Positions 22,277-32,700 of a stretch of 35,719 bases of DNA are shown here, piece by piece; position 1 is the stretch's first letter, and each line of letters begins with the position of its first letter. Under the pieces are notes generated by a model, which searched no databases, was not told the origin of the DNA, and saw only the letters and a program-made list of their open reading frames with translations. This stretch comes from Paracraurococcus ruber (GTDB taxonomy: Bacteria > Pseudomonadota > Alphaproteobacteria > Acetobacterales > Acetobacteraceae). The position numbers and the translations under genes were made by a program. The stretch covers positions 1-35,719 of the forward strand of contig NZ_SMOA01000044.1 in NCBI RefSeq assembly GCF_004353985.1, in the 5' to 3' direction.

Positions 22277-23218
22277 ATGGCACTGGATGCCACCACTGCG
22301 ACCGCCGGGCCCGCCATGGCGCCCGCGCGCCCGGGCCTGACGCTGCAGCGCTTCGCGCGCCGCCGATCCACCATCGCCTTCCTGATGGCGCTGCCGCTGA
22401 TCACGGTGATCGCCGGGCTGGTCGCCTGGCCGGCCGGCTACGCCATCTACCTCTCCACCCTGAACCGGCGGATGACGTCCTTCATCGGCCTTGGCAATTT
22501 CGAGATCCTGCTGGATTCCGAAACCTTCCTGATGGTGATCTGGCAGAGCTGCTTCTTCGCCATCACCGCGGTGGTGCTGAAGGCGCTGCTGGGCTTCTGG
22601 CTGGCGCACCAGCTGCACCACATCCCCACCAAGGGCCAGCGCATCTGGCGCGGCCTGCTGCTGCTGCCCTGGGTGGTGCCGCCGGCGCTGTCCACGCTGG
22701 GCTGGTGGTGGATGTTCGATCCCAGCTATTCCAGCCTGAACTGGATCCTGAACGCGATCGGCGCCCCGTCCGTCCCCTGGCTGGGGGAACCCTGGTGGGC
22801 CCGCATCTCGGTCATCATCGTCAATGTCTGGGCCGGCACGCCTTTCTTCATGATCATGTACCTGGCGGCGCTGAAATCGGTGCCGGACCAGCTGTACGAG
22901 GCGGCGGCGATCGACGGCGCCACCGGCTGGCAGGGGCTGCGCTACGTGACGCTGCCGATGATGCGCAACATCATCTCCATCACCGTGCTGTTCAGCCTGA
23001 TCGTCACCTTCGCCAATTACGACATCGTCCGGGTGCTGACCAATGGCGGCCCGCGCGACCTGACGCATGTCTTCGCGTCCTACGCCTTCCAGGTCGGCGT
23101 GCTGGCGGGCAACATCCCGCGCGGCGCCGCCGTGTCGCTCTTCATGTTCCCGCTGCTGGCGATCGTCGCCTTCTTCGTCCTGCGTGGCGTGAACCAGCGC
23201 AGCAAGGAGATGGCGTGA
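22277..23218 (+). CDS. ABC sugar transporter permease, MalF/UgpA type
   Basis: This 313-residue inner-membrane permease has a long N-terminal cytoplasmic tail, then six helices beginning TIAFLMALPLITVIAGLVAWPAGYAIYLS. The coupling-loop EAA motif is LYEAAAIDGATGWQGLRYVTLP, nearly ideal for the MalF/UgpA group. The segment VRVLTNGGPRDLTHVFASYAFQ is also characteristic. It forms a heterodimeric channel with the next permease. gggagggg precedes ATG 22277. Its stop overlaps the next start by one base (TGATG), which ensures equal production of the two channel halves. Confidence 0.95.
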   Translation: MALDATTATAGPAMAPARPGLTLQRFARRRSTIAFLMALPLITVIAGLVAWPAGYAIYLSTLNRRMTSFIGLGNFEILLDSETFLMVIWQSCFFAITAVVLKALLGFWLAHQLHHIPTKGQRIWRGLLLLPWVVPPALSTLGWWWMFDPSYSSLNWILNAIGAPSVPWLGEPWWARISVIIVNVWAGTPFFMIMYLAALKSVPDQLYEAAAIDGATGWQGLRYVTLPMMRNIISITVLFSLIVTFANYDIVRVLTNGGPRDLTHVFASYAFQVGVLAGNIPRGAAVSLFMFPLLAIVAFFVLRGVNQRSKEMA

Positions 23219-24120
23219 TGTCCGCCACCGCAGCATCCCCCTCCGCCGCCGTGCCCGGCCTCGGCCGGCGCATCGGCAGCCTGCGGAAGGAGCGCCGCTG
23301 GGCGCTGCTGACCGCCTATATCTCGCTGGTGGTGGCCGCCATCGTCATGCTGGCGCCGCCCTTCTACATGCTGATCACCAGCCTGAAGACCAGCGCCGAG
23401 ATCAGCGACCTGTCCGGCACGCCCTGGATCGTCCGCAACCCGACGCTGGACAATTACTGGGCGCTGATCAGCGACCCGATGTTCCGCGGCTTTTTCTTCA
23501 ACAGCGTCAAGATCACGGTCTGCGTGGTGGCGATCACCATGGTGATCTCGGTCTTCGCCGCCTTCTCGCTGGCGCGGATGAAGTTCTTCGGCAGCGGAGT
23601 GCTGGCGACCGGCGTCTTTCTGACCTACCTGGTTCCGGACACGCTGCTGTTCATCCCGCTCTACCAGATCGTCGGCAATCTCGGCCTGCTGAACTCCATC
23701 TGGGGGCTGGTCCTGGTCTACCCGACCCTGACGGTGCCCTTCTGCACCTGGATCATGATCGGCTACTTCGCGTCCATCCCGAAGGAGCTGGACGAGGCGG
23801 CGCTGATCGACGGCGCCAACTGGATGCAGATGCTGACGCGGATCTTCATCCCCGTCGCGCTGCCGGGCATCATCGCGGCCACCATCTTCGCCTTCACCGT
23901 GTCCTGGGCGGCCTTCGTCTATCCCACGGCCTTCATCACCCGGCCGGACGAGATGCCGCTGACCATCGGCGTGGTCAGCCAGCTGATCCGCGGCGACACC
24001 TTCGCCTGGGGCCAGCTAATGGCGGGCGCGTTGCTGGCGGCGCTGCCGCCGGTGATCGTCTATGCCTTCCTGATGGATTACTATGTGGCGGGACTGACCG
24101 CCGGCGCGACGAAAGGCTGA
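23218..24120 (+). CDS. ABC sugar transporter permease, MalG/UgpE type
   Basis: This 300-residue second channel subunit begins at ATG 23218 inside the upstream stop. After a cytoplasmic N-terminus comes the first helix [28 protein letters not shown], the family's opening pattern. The pre-loop [35 protein letters not shown] and the EAA motif [27 protein letters not shown] identify the MalG/UgpE/CUT1 type. It ends with a last helix and a short tail. The ATPase gene starts five bases after its stop. Confidence 0.95.
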   Translation: MSATAASPSAAVPGLGRRIGSLRKERRWALLTAYISLVVAAIVMLAPPFYMLITSLKTSAEISDLSGTPWIVRNPTLDNYWALISDPMFRGFFFNSVKITVCVVAITMVISVFAAFSLARMKFFGSGVLATGVFLTYLVPDTLLFIPLYQIVGNLGLLNSIWGLVLVYPTLTVPFCTWIMIGYFASIPKELDEAALIDGANWMQMLTRIFIPVALPGIIAATIFAFTVSWAAFVYPTAFITRPDEMPLTIGVVSQLIRGDTFAWGQLMAGALLAALPPVIVYAFLMDYYVAGLTAGATKG

Positions 24121-24124
24121 ACCG

Positions 24125-25228
24125 ATGGCGCAGGTTTCGATCCGCAAGGTCGTCAAGGAATACGAAGGCGGCGTCCAGGCGGTGAAGGGCATCGACCTGG
24201 AGATCGCGGACCACGAGTTCGTCGTCCTCGTCGGCCCCTCCGGCTGCGGGAAATCCACCACCCTGCGGATGATCGCGGGGCTGGAGGAGATCTCGGGCGG
24301 GGAGATCGCCATCGGCGGCGGCGTGGTGAACGACATCCCGCCGCGCGACCGGGACATCGCCATGGTGTTCCAGAACTACGCGCTCTATCCGCACATGACG
24401 GTCTACGACAACATGGCCTTCGGGCTGATGCTGCGGAAATTCGACAAGGCGGAGATCCGCCGCCGGGTCGAGAACGCCGCCCGCATCCTCGACATCGGCA
24501 TGCTGCTGGACCGCAAGCCGAAGGCGCTGTCGGGCGGGCAGCGGCAGCGCGTGGCCATGGGCCGTGCCATCGTCCGCGACCCCAAGGTCTTCCTGTTCGA
24601 CGAGCCGCTGTCCAACCTAGACGCCAAGCTGCGCGTGCAGATGCGGACGGAGATCAAGAAGGTCCACCAGACCGTCAAGACCACCACGATCTACGTCACC
24701 CATGACCAGATCGAGGCGATGACGCTGGCCGACCGCGTGGTGGTGATGAACCACGGCGTGATCGAGCAGGTCGGCCCGCCGACCGAGCTGTACCATCGCC
24801 CCGCCACGAAATTCGTCGCCGGCTTCATCGGCAGCCCGGCGATGAACTTCATCCCCGCGCGGTTGGAGCATGGCAGCGGCGCGCTGAACATCCACCTGCC
24901 CGACAACATCGTCCTGCCTGTGCCGGAGGAGCGGCGGTCGCGCTACGCATCCTATGCCGGGAAGGAGGTGCTGTTCGGCATCCGACCGGAGCACCTGACC
25001 GAGATCCGCCCGAACGACCACCGCCCCAACCTGGCGCCGCTGCACCTGACGCCCGAGGTGGTGGAGCCCATGGGCATGGAGACCCTGGTCCATATCTGGC
25101 TGCAGGGCACCGAGATCAGCGCCCGCATCGATCCCGCCATCCCGGCCGAGCCCGGCCGCCCGCTGGCCCTGGCCGCCGATATGGGGCAGATGCACCTGAT
25201 CGACCCGCAGACCGACCGGATGATCTGA
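24125..25228 (+). CDS. ABC transporter ATPase, UgpC/MalK type
   Basis: This 367-residue motor subunit has all the ATPase motifs: Walker [10 protein letters not shown] (37-45), Q-loop [13 protein letters not shown], signature [16 protein letters not shown], Walker [17 protein letters not shown] and H-loop [17 protein letters not shown]-terminal TOBE regulatory region (about 240-360, including GIRPEHL) follows, as in UgpC/MalK, whose domains can receive regulatory signals. It completes a full importer with the three genes before it. The peptide-type importer at 6913-10514 lacks its own ATPases, but those are a different (DppD/F) class, so this protein is unlikely to serve it. Confidence 0.96.
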   Translation: MAQVSIRKVVKEYEGGVQAVKGIDLEIADHEFVVLVGPSGCGKSTTLRMIAGLEEISGGEIAIGGGVVNDIPPRDRDIAMVFQNYALYPHMTVYDNMAFGLMLRKFDKAEIRRRVENAARILDIGMLLDRKPKALSGGQRQRVAMGRAIVRDPKVFLFDEPLSNLDAKLRVQMRTEIKKVHQTVKTTTIYVTHDQIEAMTLADRVVVMNHGVIEQVGPPTELYHRPATKFVAGFIGSPAMNFIPARLEHGSGALNIHLPDNIVLPVPEERRSRYASYAGKEVLFGIRPEHLTEIRPNDHRPNLAPLHLTPEVVEPMGMETLVHIWLQGTEISARIDPAIPAEPGRPLALAADMGQMHLIDPQTDRMI

Positions 25229-25242
25229 GCCGGCGCGCCGGC
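25229..25242. repeat. 14-bp perfect palindrome after the ATPase gene
   Basis: gccggcgcgccggc immediately follows the ATPase stop codon and precedes a weak ttt. It is a self-complementary 14-bp sequence that can only form a hairpin with a tiny loop. The next gene starts 20 bases later, so it would at most partly terminate transcription. Confidence 0.4.
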
Positions 25243-25261
25243 CCTTTGCAGCAGGAACCGC

Positions 25262-26347
25262 ATGGCCTCCCAGACCCCGGTGCTGATCGGCGCCGACACG
25301 CTCGAGACGCTCGTCGCCAACATCTTCGTCGCCAATGGCTGCGACGGGGCGGAGGCTGGGCGCATCGCCCACCACCTGCTCGGCGCCAATTTGGCCGGGC
25401 ATGACAGCCATGGCGTGGTGCGCGTGCCCCGCTATGTCGAATGGCAGCAGCAGGGCTTCGTCGTCGCCGGGCAGCAGGCCGAGGTAGTCACGGATGGCGG
25501 CGCCTTCGCCCTGCTGGACGGCCATTGGGGCTTCGGCCAGACGGTGGCGCCGCAGGCCACGGCCCTCGGCATTGAACGGGCGAAGCAGCACGGCACGGCC
25601 GTCATCGCGCTGCGCAATGCCGGCCATGTCGGCCGCATCGGCGCCTATTCGGAACAGGCGATCGCCGCCGGCCTCATCTCCATCCATTTCGTCAATGTCG
25701 CCGGCAGCGTGCTGGTCGCCCCCTTCGGCGGGACCGAGCGCCGCTTCTCCACCGCGCCCTTCAGCGTCGGCGTGCCGACCGACCCGCCGGTGGTGCTGGA
25801 CTTTGCCACCTCCCGCGTCGCGGAGGGCAAGGTCCTCGTCGCCTCCAATGGCGGCAAGGCACTGCCGCCGGATGCGCTGATCGAGCCGGATGGCCGCCTC
25901 TCCGGCGACCCGCACACCCTGTATGGCGAGTATCCGCCGGTCGGGCCGCGCAACCCGTCCAACGGCCTCGGCGCCATCCGCGCCTTCGGCGAGCACAAGG
26001 GGTCGGGCCTGGCCTTCATGTGCGAATTGCTGGCCGGCGCCTTCACCGGGGGCGGCACCTCCGGCCCCGTGGGCGAACGCGGGCGTATCGCCAACGGCAT
26101 GCTGTCCATCTACATCTCGCCTTCGCATTTCGGGACCGAGGCGGAGTTCAAGAAGACCGCCGAGGACTATGTCGCCTGGGTGAAGTCCTGCCGCCCCGAC
26201 ACCCCGGGCGGCGAGGTGCTGGCGCCCGGCGAGCCCGAGGCGCGGCTGCGCGCCGAGCGGCTGGCCAAGGGCGTGCCGCTGCAGCCCGACACCTGGGAGA
26301 GCATCACCCGCTGCGCCCGGTCCCTCGGCGTCACCGTCCCGAACTGA
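25262..26347 (+). CDS. Ldh-family (malate/L-lactate/ureidoglycolate type) NAD(P)-dependent dehydrogenase
   Basis: This 361-residue protein belongs to the LDH2/MDH2 oxidoreductase family (unlike classical Rossmann-fold lactate dehydrogenases). Marks are NLAGHDSHGVVRVPRYVEW with the conserved His, IALRNAGHVGRIGAYSEQA with the second conserved His, PVVLDFATSRVAEGKVLVA, and GEHKGSGLAFMCELLAGA. Members reduce 2-keto acids or oxidise hydroxy acids: YbiC (hydroxycarboxylate), ComC (sulfolactate), DpkA (imino acids) and AllD (ureidoglycolate). The closeness of a purine permease and PuuD makes an AllD-like role in urate breakdown thinkable, but the gene also follows the family-1 importer, whose substrate might be its own. 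I therefore assign only the family. caggaa precedes ATG 25262. Confidence 0.92.
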   Translation: MASQTPVLIGADTLETLVANIFVANGCDGAEAGRIAHHLLGANLAGHDSHGVVRVPRYVEWQQQGFVVAGQQAEVVTDGGAFALLDGHWGFGQTVAPQATALGIERAKQHGTAVIALRNAGHVGRIGAYSEQAIAAGLISIHFVNVAGSVLVAPFGGTERRFSTAPFSVGVPTDPPVVLDFATSRVAEGKVLVASNGGKALPPDALIEPDGRLSGDPHTLYGEYPPVGPRNPSNGLGAIRAFGEHKGSGLAFMCELLAGAFTGGGTSGPVGERGRIANGMLSIYISPSHFGTEAEFKKTAEDYVAWVKSCRPDTPGGEVLAPGEPEARLRAERLAKGVPLQPDTWESITRCARSLGVTVPN

Positions 26348-26351
26348 GGCC

Positions 26352-27110
26352 GTGTCCGACCTGACCGCGGCGGCGCGCTACGCCCTCTACGCGCCGATCC
26401 GCCGGCGCCTGCTGACCGAGGCGTCGAAGCGCATCCCGCTGGCCAGCGTCGCCAGCCAGGCGCGCGCGCTGACCCTGTGGGACGGCAAGCAGGTGCGGCC
26501 GGCGGACGAGATGCAGTTGGCCGCGGTCTTCGACCTCGGCGTGCTCGACCCCGTGGGTGGCCAGTCCCGCGCCATCGAGCGGCAGGCCAAGGCCGAGCCG
26601 CCCGACCCCGGCAGCGATGACGACAAGGTGCTGCAGGCGCTGATGGCGGCGCGCTTCGGTCTGGTGCGGCTGCAGGGCGAACGGGCGGAAGGGGGCATCG
26701 CCGCCACGCGCTTCCCCAACGGCGATCCGCTGGTGATCTGGGACAACCACCTGATGCGCAACCGCGCGCCCGGCGCGCTGATCGGCGCCCGGCTTGCCTT
26801 CCCGGACCCGGACCTGGCGATGACCTGCGGCACCGCCATCGGCCTCGACAGCCGGGCCGTGGAGCGGCTGCTGCTGGGCGTTGCGCCGCAGCGCGGCCCG
26901 GTCCTGCCCAGCCTGCCGCGGCCCGAGGACGACGCGGCGCTGGAGGCGCTGGTGGCGGAACCGGCGGCGCGCCTGCGCCTGGAGCAGCTTGCCGCCGGGC
27001 CCGGCTTCGCCGCCATGGTCTACCGCACGGCAATCGATCTCGGCCTGATGGGCCCGATCCCCGGCCGCACCCCGCCGGAGGCCTTGCCGCAGCAACCCGG
27101 CCCGGCGTAA
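26352..27110 (+). CDS. Conserved-looking hypothetical protein in the transporter/purine cluster
   Basis: This 252-residue protein starts with GTG 26352, four bases after the dehydrogenase stop, with gagg just upstream, so the two are translationally linked. I recognise no domain. The first part is helical (RYALYAPIRRRLLTEASKRIPLASVASQARALTLWDG), the middle includes FDLGVLDPVGGQSRAIERQA, and a beta-like part follows (PLVIWDNHLMRNRAPGALIGARLAF). There is no signal peptide. Codon use agrees with neighbours. It may be a small accessory or regulatory protein, but I cannot say more. Confidence 0.75.
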   Translation: MSDLTAAARYALYAPIRRRLLTEASKRIPLASVASQARALTLWDGKQVRPADEMQLAAVFDLGVLDPVGGQSRAIERQAKAEPPDPGSDDDKVLQALMAARFGLVRLQGERAEGGIAATRFPNGDPLVIWDNHLMRNRAPGALIGARLAFPDPDLAMTCGTAIGLDSRAVERLLLGVAPQRGPVLPSLPRPEDDAALEALVAEPAARLRLEQLAAGPGFAAMVYRTAIDLGLMGPIPGRTPPEALPQQPGPA

Positions 27111-27164
27111 GCCGGAACCAGGGAAGGGTCGCCGGAACCTCGCGCCACGGGAGGGGGACCGGAT

Positions 27165-28532
27165 TTGTCGATACGCAAGCATGGCGTGGATGCGGTGCCG
27201 CCGGCGCCGCGGCTGATCGCCCTCGGCCTGCAGCATGTGCTGGTGATGTATGCCGGGGCGGTGGCCGTGCCGCTCATCATCGGCCGCGCCCTCAAGCTCC
27301 CGCCGGAGCAGGTGGCGTTGCTGGTCAATGCCGATCTCTTCGCCTGCGGCATCGCCACGCTGGTGCAGTCTGTCGGGTTCGGCCCCTGGTTCGGCATCCG
27401 CCTGCCGGTGATGATGGGCGTGACCTTCGCCGCGGTCGGGCCGATGGTGGCGATGGCGGGGAACCCCGATCTCGGGCTGCTCGGCATCTTCGGCTCGGTC
27501 ATCGCCGCCGGCCTGTTCACGATGCTGGTCGCGCCCTTCGTCAGCCGCTTGCTGCCGCTGTTTCCGCCCGTGGTGACGGGCACGGTCATCCTGATGATCG
27601 GCATCTCCCTGATGCGGGTGGGCGTGAACTGGGCGGCCGGGGCGGCGGCGCCCAGCCTGCCGGGCTATGGCGACCCCGTGCATCTCGGCATGGCCGCCGG
27701 CGTGCTGGTGCTGATCCTGCTGATCACCAAATACGCCGCCGGCTTCCTGGCCAATGTCGCGGTCCTCGCCGGCATCGTCGCGGGCTGCCTGGTGGCCTGG
27801 GCGATCGGGCGGATGCACTTCGCCAAGGTCGCCGCCGCGCCCTGGTTCGAGCTGATTGCGCCCTTCCAGTTCGGCGTCCCGCAATTCGACCTGGTGGCGG
27901 CCCTGACCATGAGCCTGGTGATGGTGGTGGTGATGATCGAGAGCGCGGGGATGTTCCTCGCGCTGGGGGAGATGGTGGACCGCCCGGTCACCCAGGCCGA
28001 CATGACGCGCGGCCTGCGCACCGATGGCCTCGGCACCGTCATCGGCGGCGTCTTCAACACCTTCCCCTACACCTCCTTCTCGCAGAATGTCGGCCTGGTG
28101 GGCGTCACCGGCGTGACGTCGCGCTGGGTGACGGCGGCGGGTGGCGTGCTGATGCTGGTGATGGGGCTGGTGCCGAAATTGGGCGCGCTGGTGGAAAGCG
28201 TGCCGCTCTTCGTCCTGGGCGGCGCCGGCATCGTCATGTTCGGCATGGTGGCGGCCACCGGCGTGCGGATCCTGTCCGCGGTGGACTACAAGGGCAACCG
28301 CAACAACCTCTATGTCGTCGCCATCGCGGTTGGCTTCGGGCTGATCCCGCTGGTGGCGCCGGATTTCTTCAAGGCCATGCCCGCCGCGCTGGGACCCATC
28401 CTGCATTCCGGCATCCTGCTCTCGGCGCTCGCCGCCGTCGGGCTCAACCTCTACTTCAACGGCTTCGGCAGCGCGGCCGGGGCGCGGGACCAGGCCGCCG
28501 CGGCGGCGCGGAGCCAGGAGACGCTGCACTGA
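27165..28532 (+). CDS. NCS2-family purine permease (urate/xanthine type)
   Basis: This 455-residue nucleobase:cation symporter of the NCS2 family (UraA/XanQ/UacT/PucJ relatives) has about 12-14 hydrophobic segments, starting LIALGLQHVLVMYAGAVAVPLIIG. The family signature QNVGLVGVTGVTSR (from Gln307) is intact, and the substrate-site helix with a conserved Glu reads VVVMIESAGMFLALGEMV. The TTG start at 27165 is chosen for the strong ggaggggga seven bases upstream. Its stop shares a base with the PuuD start (TGATG), so urate or xanthine is the most likely cargo, a context-based inference. It would import the purine by proton symport. Confidence 0.92.
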   Translation: MSIRKHGVDAVPPAPRLIALGLQHVLVMYAGAVAVPLIIGRALKLPPEQVALLVNADLFACGIATLVQSVGFGPWFGIRLPVMMGVTFAAVGPMVAMAGNPDLGLLGIFGSVIAAGLFTMLVAPFVSRLLPLFPPVVTGTVILMIGISLMRVGVNWAAGAAAPSLPGYGDPVHLGMAAGVLVLILLITKYAAGFLANVAVLAGIVAGCLVAWAIGRMHFAKVAAAPWFELIAPFQFGVPQFDLVAALTMSLVMVVVMIESAGMFLALGEMVDRPVTQADMTRGLRTDGLGTVIGGVFNTFPYTSFSQNVGLVGVTGVTSRWVTAAGGVLMLVMGLVPKLGALVESVPLFVLGGAGIVMFGMVAATGVRILSAVDYKGNRNNLYVVAIAVGFGLIPLVAPDFFKAMPAALGPILHSGILLSALAAVGLNLYFNGFGSAAGARDQAAAAARSQETLH

Positions 28533-29767
28533 TGGACCCCTACCTGCACGAATGGGGCGGCATGCTGCTGCGCTGGCTGCATGTGCTGGCCGGCATGGCC
28601 TGGATCGGCAGCAGCTTCTACTTCATGCATATCGACGCCATGCTGAAGCCGGCGCCCGACATCCCCGCCGGCAAGGGCGGCGAGATGTGGGAGGTGCATG
28701 GCGGCGGCTTCTACCAGGTGCGCAAATGGCTGGTCGCGCCGGCCTCGCTGCCGCCGCAGCTGCTCTGGCACAAATGGGAAGCCTATACGACCTGGCTGTC
28801 CGGCTTCGCGCTGCTGGCCTGGGTGTATTACGGCGCCTCCGACCTCTTCCTGATCGACCCGGAGGTCGCGGACATCTCCGCGCCGGTCGCGGCGGCCATC
28901 GGCATCGGGTCGCTGGTGCTCGGCTGGGTGGCCTATGACCGTCTCTGCAAGTCGCGGCTTGGGGACAACGAGGTCGCGCTGGGCGCGGTCGGCTTCGTCT
29001 TCGTCGTGCTGCTGGCGTTCCTGTTCCAGCAGGTGTTCTCGGGCCGCGGCGCCATGATCCACACGGGCGCGGTGATGGCGACCTGGATGGCGGGCAATGT
29101 CGCCATGATCATCATCCCCAACCAGCGCAAGGTGATCTCGGCGCTGCAGCGGGGGGAGGCGCCGGACCCCGCGCTGGGCAAGGCCGGCAAGGTGCGGAGC
29201 ACGCACAACAACTACCTGACCCTGCCGGTGCTGTTCCTGATGCTGGCGAACCACTACCCGATCCTGTGGTCCACGCCCTATGCCTTCGTCGTGGTCGCGC
29301 TGGTGCTGGTGGCGGGCGCGGTCATCCGCGTCTTCTACAACCTGCGCCACAGCGGCCGCGGCAATGCCTGGTGGACCTGGGCGGTGGCCGCCGCCTGCCT
29401 TTTGCTTGCGGCGGTGGTCAGCCTCACCTCCTCGCCCATCGGGCGGGAAAGGCTGGGGCTGGCAACGTCGGAGCCCGGCAACACCACCCTGCCGCGCGGC
29501 ATGGCGCCGCCGCCGGACCAGGTGGTGGAGGTGGTGATCGGCCGCTGTTCCATGTGCCATGCGGCGGAGCCGGTCTGGGCCGGCATCGCCATCGCGCCCA
29601 AGGGCGTGCGGCTCGACACGCCGGAACACATCGCCCGCCAGGCGGCGGCGATCCGCCTGCAGGCGGTGTCCAGCCACGCCATGCCGCCCAACAACATCAC
29701 CCGCATGGAGCCGGAGGAGCGCCGCATCCTGGCGCAGTGGCTGGCCCCGGGCAGGCCGGCACGCTGA
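28532..29767 (+). CDS. puuD: Urate hydroxylase PuuD (membrane-bound, cytochrome c-linked)
   Basis: PuuD converts urate to 5-hydroxyisourate, passing electrons to the respiratory chain instead of making peroxide. This 411-residue protein has the N-terminal membrane domain (formerly DUF989; about 1-300, roughly eight helices) with RWLHVLAGMAWIGSSFYFMHIDA, FYQVRKWLVAP, HKWEAYTTWLSGFALL and STHNNYLTLPVLFLMLANH. The C-terminal cytochrome c domain (about 325-405) has the haem site CSMCH (Cys339-His343) and axial-ligand candidate Met384 in MPPNN. Length and layout are normal. It is translationally coupled to the NCS2 permease, so import and oxidation are made together. No hydrolase or decarboxylase for the next steps (PuuE, HIU hydrolase, OHCU decarboxylase) is in the window. 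Confidence 0.95.
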   Translation: MDPYLHEWGGMLLRWLHVLAGMAWIGSSFYFMHIDAMLKPAPDIPAGKGGEMWEVHGGGFYQVRKWLVAPASLPPQLLWHKWEAYTTWLSGFALLAWVYYGASDLFLIDPEVADISAPVAAAIGIGSLVLGWVAYDRLCKSRLGDNEVALGAVGFVFVVLLAFLFQQVFSGRGAMIHTGAVMATWMAGNVAMIIIPNQRKVISALQRGEAPDPALGKAGKVRSTHNNYLTLPVLFLMLANHYPILWSTPYAFVVVALVLVAGAVIRVFYNLRHSGRGNAWWTWAVAAACLLLAAVVSLTSSPIGRERLGLATSEPGNTTLPRGMAPPPDQVVEVVIGRCSMCHAAEPVWAGIAIAPKGVRLDTPEHIARQAAAIRLQAVSSHAMPPNNITRMEPEERRILAQWLAPGRPAR

Positions 29768-29770
29768 GCG

Positions 29771-29787
29771 GCCGGCGGCCGGCCGGC
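29771..29787. terminator. Hairpin in the 21-base gap between convergent genes
   Basis: gccggc (29771-29776) and gccggc (29782-29787) are self-complementary and can pair around ggccg. The stem fills the short space between the puuD and repeat-protein stop codons, so it may end both transcripts. There is no U-run. Strength is moderate. Confidence 0.4.
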
Positions 29788-29788
29788 G

Positions 29789-32700
29789 TCAGGCGATGGT
29801 CCAATCCGTGCCGGGATTGCCGAGCACGGTGACGCTGTCCGGCCCCACGCTGCCGAACAGCCACAGCACGGCGGTGCCGTCCGCGTTGCGCCACAGCAGG
29901 TCGGCCTGCCCGTTGCCGTCGTAATCCCCGGTGCCCGCCACGGACCAGTCGGCGCCGGGCGCAGCGACCAGCCCGCCGCCTGCCACCTGCCCGCCATCCA
30001 TGGACCAGATCACCACCGCGCCGTTGTCGTTCCGCAGAACCAGGTCGGCCTTGCCGTTGCGGTCGTAGTCGCCGCTGCCGACAACCTGCCAGTCGGCGCC
30101 CGGATTGCCGATGATGGTCGTCTCCGGCGGATTTGTGTCGTCCGTGAACCAGTGCAGCAGCGTGCCGTTGGCATTCCGCCAGACGATCTCGGCCCGGCCA
30201 TCGGCGTTGGTATCGGCCAGCGCCGCCACCCGCCAGGTGGCACCGGGATTGCCGAGGGCGCCGCCGCCCACGACCTGCCCGCCCGCCATGCGCCAGGCCA
30301 CCGCCGTGCCGTCGTCATTGCGCCAGAGGATGTCGGCGGTGCCATCGGCATCCAGGTCGCCCAGCGCCGCCACCTTCCAGGACGGGTCGATGATGTCGAG
30401 AGGCTGGACCGCGACCGGCACGGCGCCGTCCATGGCCCAGATCACCACCGTGCCGTCGGCATTGCGCCAGAGCAGGTCGGCCTTGCCGTCGCCCGTCAGG
30501 TCGGCCACGCCGGCCAACGCCCAGTTCGACGGCACCGTGGCGATGGCGGCGGCGCTGCCCGCCATGCCATTGGTTGCCCAGGCCACCAGGGTGCCGTCGG
30601 TGGCGCGCCAGAGGATGTCGGACGCGCCGCCGCCATCCAAATCCTGCCGCGCGACCGCATCGGGCAGGGCGATGGTGCGGTCGGTGAAGCGGACGAACTC
30701 CACGTCCCGCAGCACGTCAACCTGCCCGTCGCTGCTGGTGAAGACCCAGTTGCCCGTCTCGGCATCCTTGTACCAGGTGGCATCGGCGGAGGCGGCGTTG
30801 AACACGGCCGTGTCGCGGCCGCCGCGGCCGTCGATGGTATCCAGGCCACCGCGACCCTCGAAGACCTCGTCCCGGTCGCTGCCCAGAAGGCTGTCGTCGA
30901 AGGCGGAGCCGCGGGCGGCCTTGATGTTGACCAGCGTGTCCTGGCCGCCGAACCAGCCATCGTCCAGCGTCTTCTGCAGCGCCAGGTCCACCCGCACGCC
31001 GGACAGGCTGCTGGCGTAGCTGACCATGACATTGGCCGACCAGGAGGGGGCCTGCAGCAGGTCGTTGCCGCCATCGCCACGGATGAAGCTGAGGCCGCCT
31101 CCGGCGATGTCGGCGCCGGTGAGGGTATCGTCGAACTGGCTGCCGACGGCGTTCTGGATATGGCGGAGCGAATCGGTGCCGCCCCAGGGATTGGTCGCGG
31201 TCCCGACTGCACCGTCACCCAGGTCGATCACCGCGCCTTGCGACTGGAAGCTCTGCCCGGAGAACAGCCGGGCGGTGTAGGTATTGTTCCCGCCGCGGCC
31301 GTCCAGCAGGTTGTCGCCGGGGCCGCCCGACAGCGTGTCGTCGCCGGGCGTCCCGTAGATCGCATCGTCGCCGGCACCGCCCTGCGCCCGGTAGAAGTCG
31401 TAGAGCGTGTCCGTGACACCGCCTGGCTTGAGGATCGTGCCGCGATAGCCGCCGAAGCCGCTGCCGGATGCCTCGGTCCCCAGGTCGATGGTCACATCGA
31501 CTTCGGTGCCGACCGCGAAGCGGACCTCGTTCAGCCCGGCGCGGCCGTAGAGCACATGGCTGCCGCCGGTGAAGACATCGACGACATCGTCGCCCTGGGT
31601 GCCATGGATCGTATCGTTGAAGGAGGATGCCCGGACCCGCTGCACCGAGATGAGCGTATCGGTGCCGACCGAGGCATCGCCGCTGGCCGACCCGATCCAC
31701 TCATTCCCCCAGGGATCGGTCGAGACCTGCAGGTCGATGGTGACGGCCGCCGTCGCGTTGCTGTAGTCGGCGCTGTTGGTGGTGTTCTTGAAGCCGTAGA
31801 TCGTGTCGTTCCCGCCGGCGCCACGCATGCGGAAGCCCTGATAGGAATAGGGCCCGTCATAGCCGATCAGGATGTCGCCGCCGGCCGTGCCGCGGAATTC
31901 GTTGGCATTGACGACGGTGTCGGCACCGCCCGTGGATTTCGCCACCAATGCGGTGCCCAGGCCGAACAGGCCGGGATCGGTGTCCCCCGCGGCGACGCCC
32001 ACGGTGGTGCCGCTGGCCAGGCTGCCATAGTCGATGGTGTTGAAGCCGAGGCCGCCATCCATGCTGTCGCTGCCGGCGGAGCCGTCGAAGCGATCACTGG
32101 CGTCGCTGCCGATCAGCGTGTCGTTGCCCGCCCCGCCGACGGCGCGGACGACATTCTTCAGCGTGTCGGTGTAGTAGGTGCCGGTCGCGGCGCCGGGCAC
32201 CTGGTTGCCGTCGCTGGCGCTGCCGAACCAGTTGCCATCGGCATCCAGGCTCGTCTGTAGTCGGACGGTGACGCCGTTCGGGCTGTCCGCGTAACTCGCC
32301 TGGTTGAGCTGCGACTTGCGGCCATCGATGAAATCGTTGCCGAGGCGGCCGCGCAGCTGCACGGCGAAGGGCAGGCCGGCGGACGCATCGTCCGAGCCGA
32401 TGAGCGTGTCGTTCTCGGCGCTGCCGAGGATGCCGCGGATATTGGTGAAGCTGTCGGTGCCGTTGCTGCCGCTTTTCTGCGCGGTGCCGCTGTAGCCGGA
32501 GGCACCGTAGGTGACCGTCACCGGCCCGGGCACGAAGCCGGACCCGTAGTCCAGCAGGTTGCTGCCGCCGCCGCCATTGTAGCCGTCATTGCCGCGGCTG
32601 GCGGAGAAGATCTCGCTGGCATTGCCGCCGGTGATGGTGTCGTTGAAGTCGGACCCCTTCACCCGCAGCACATTGGTCAGCCTGTCGGTGCTGCCGAGCC

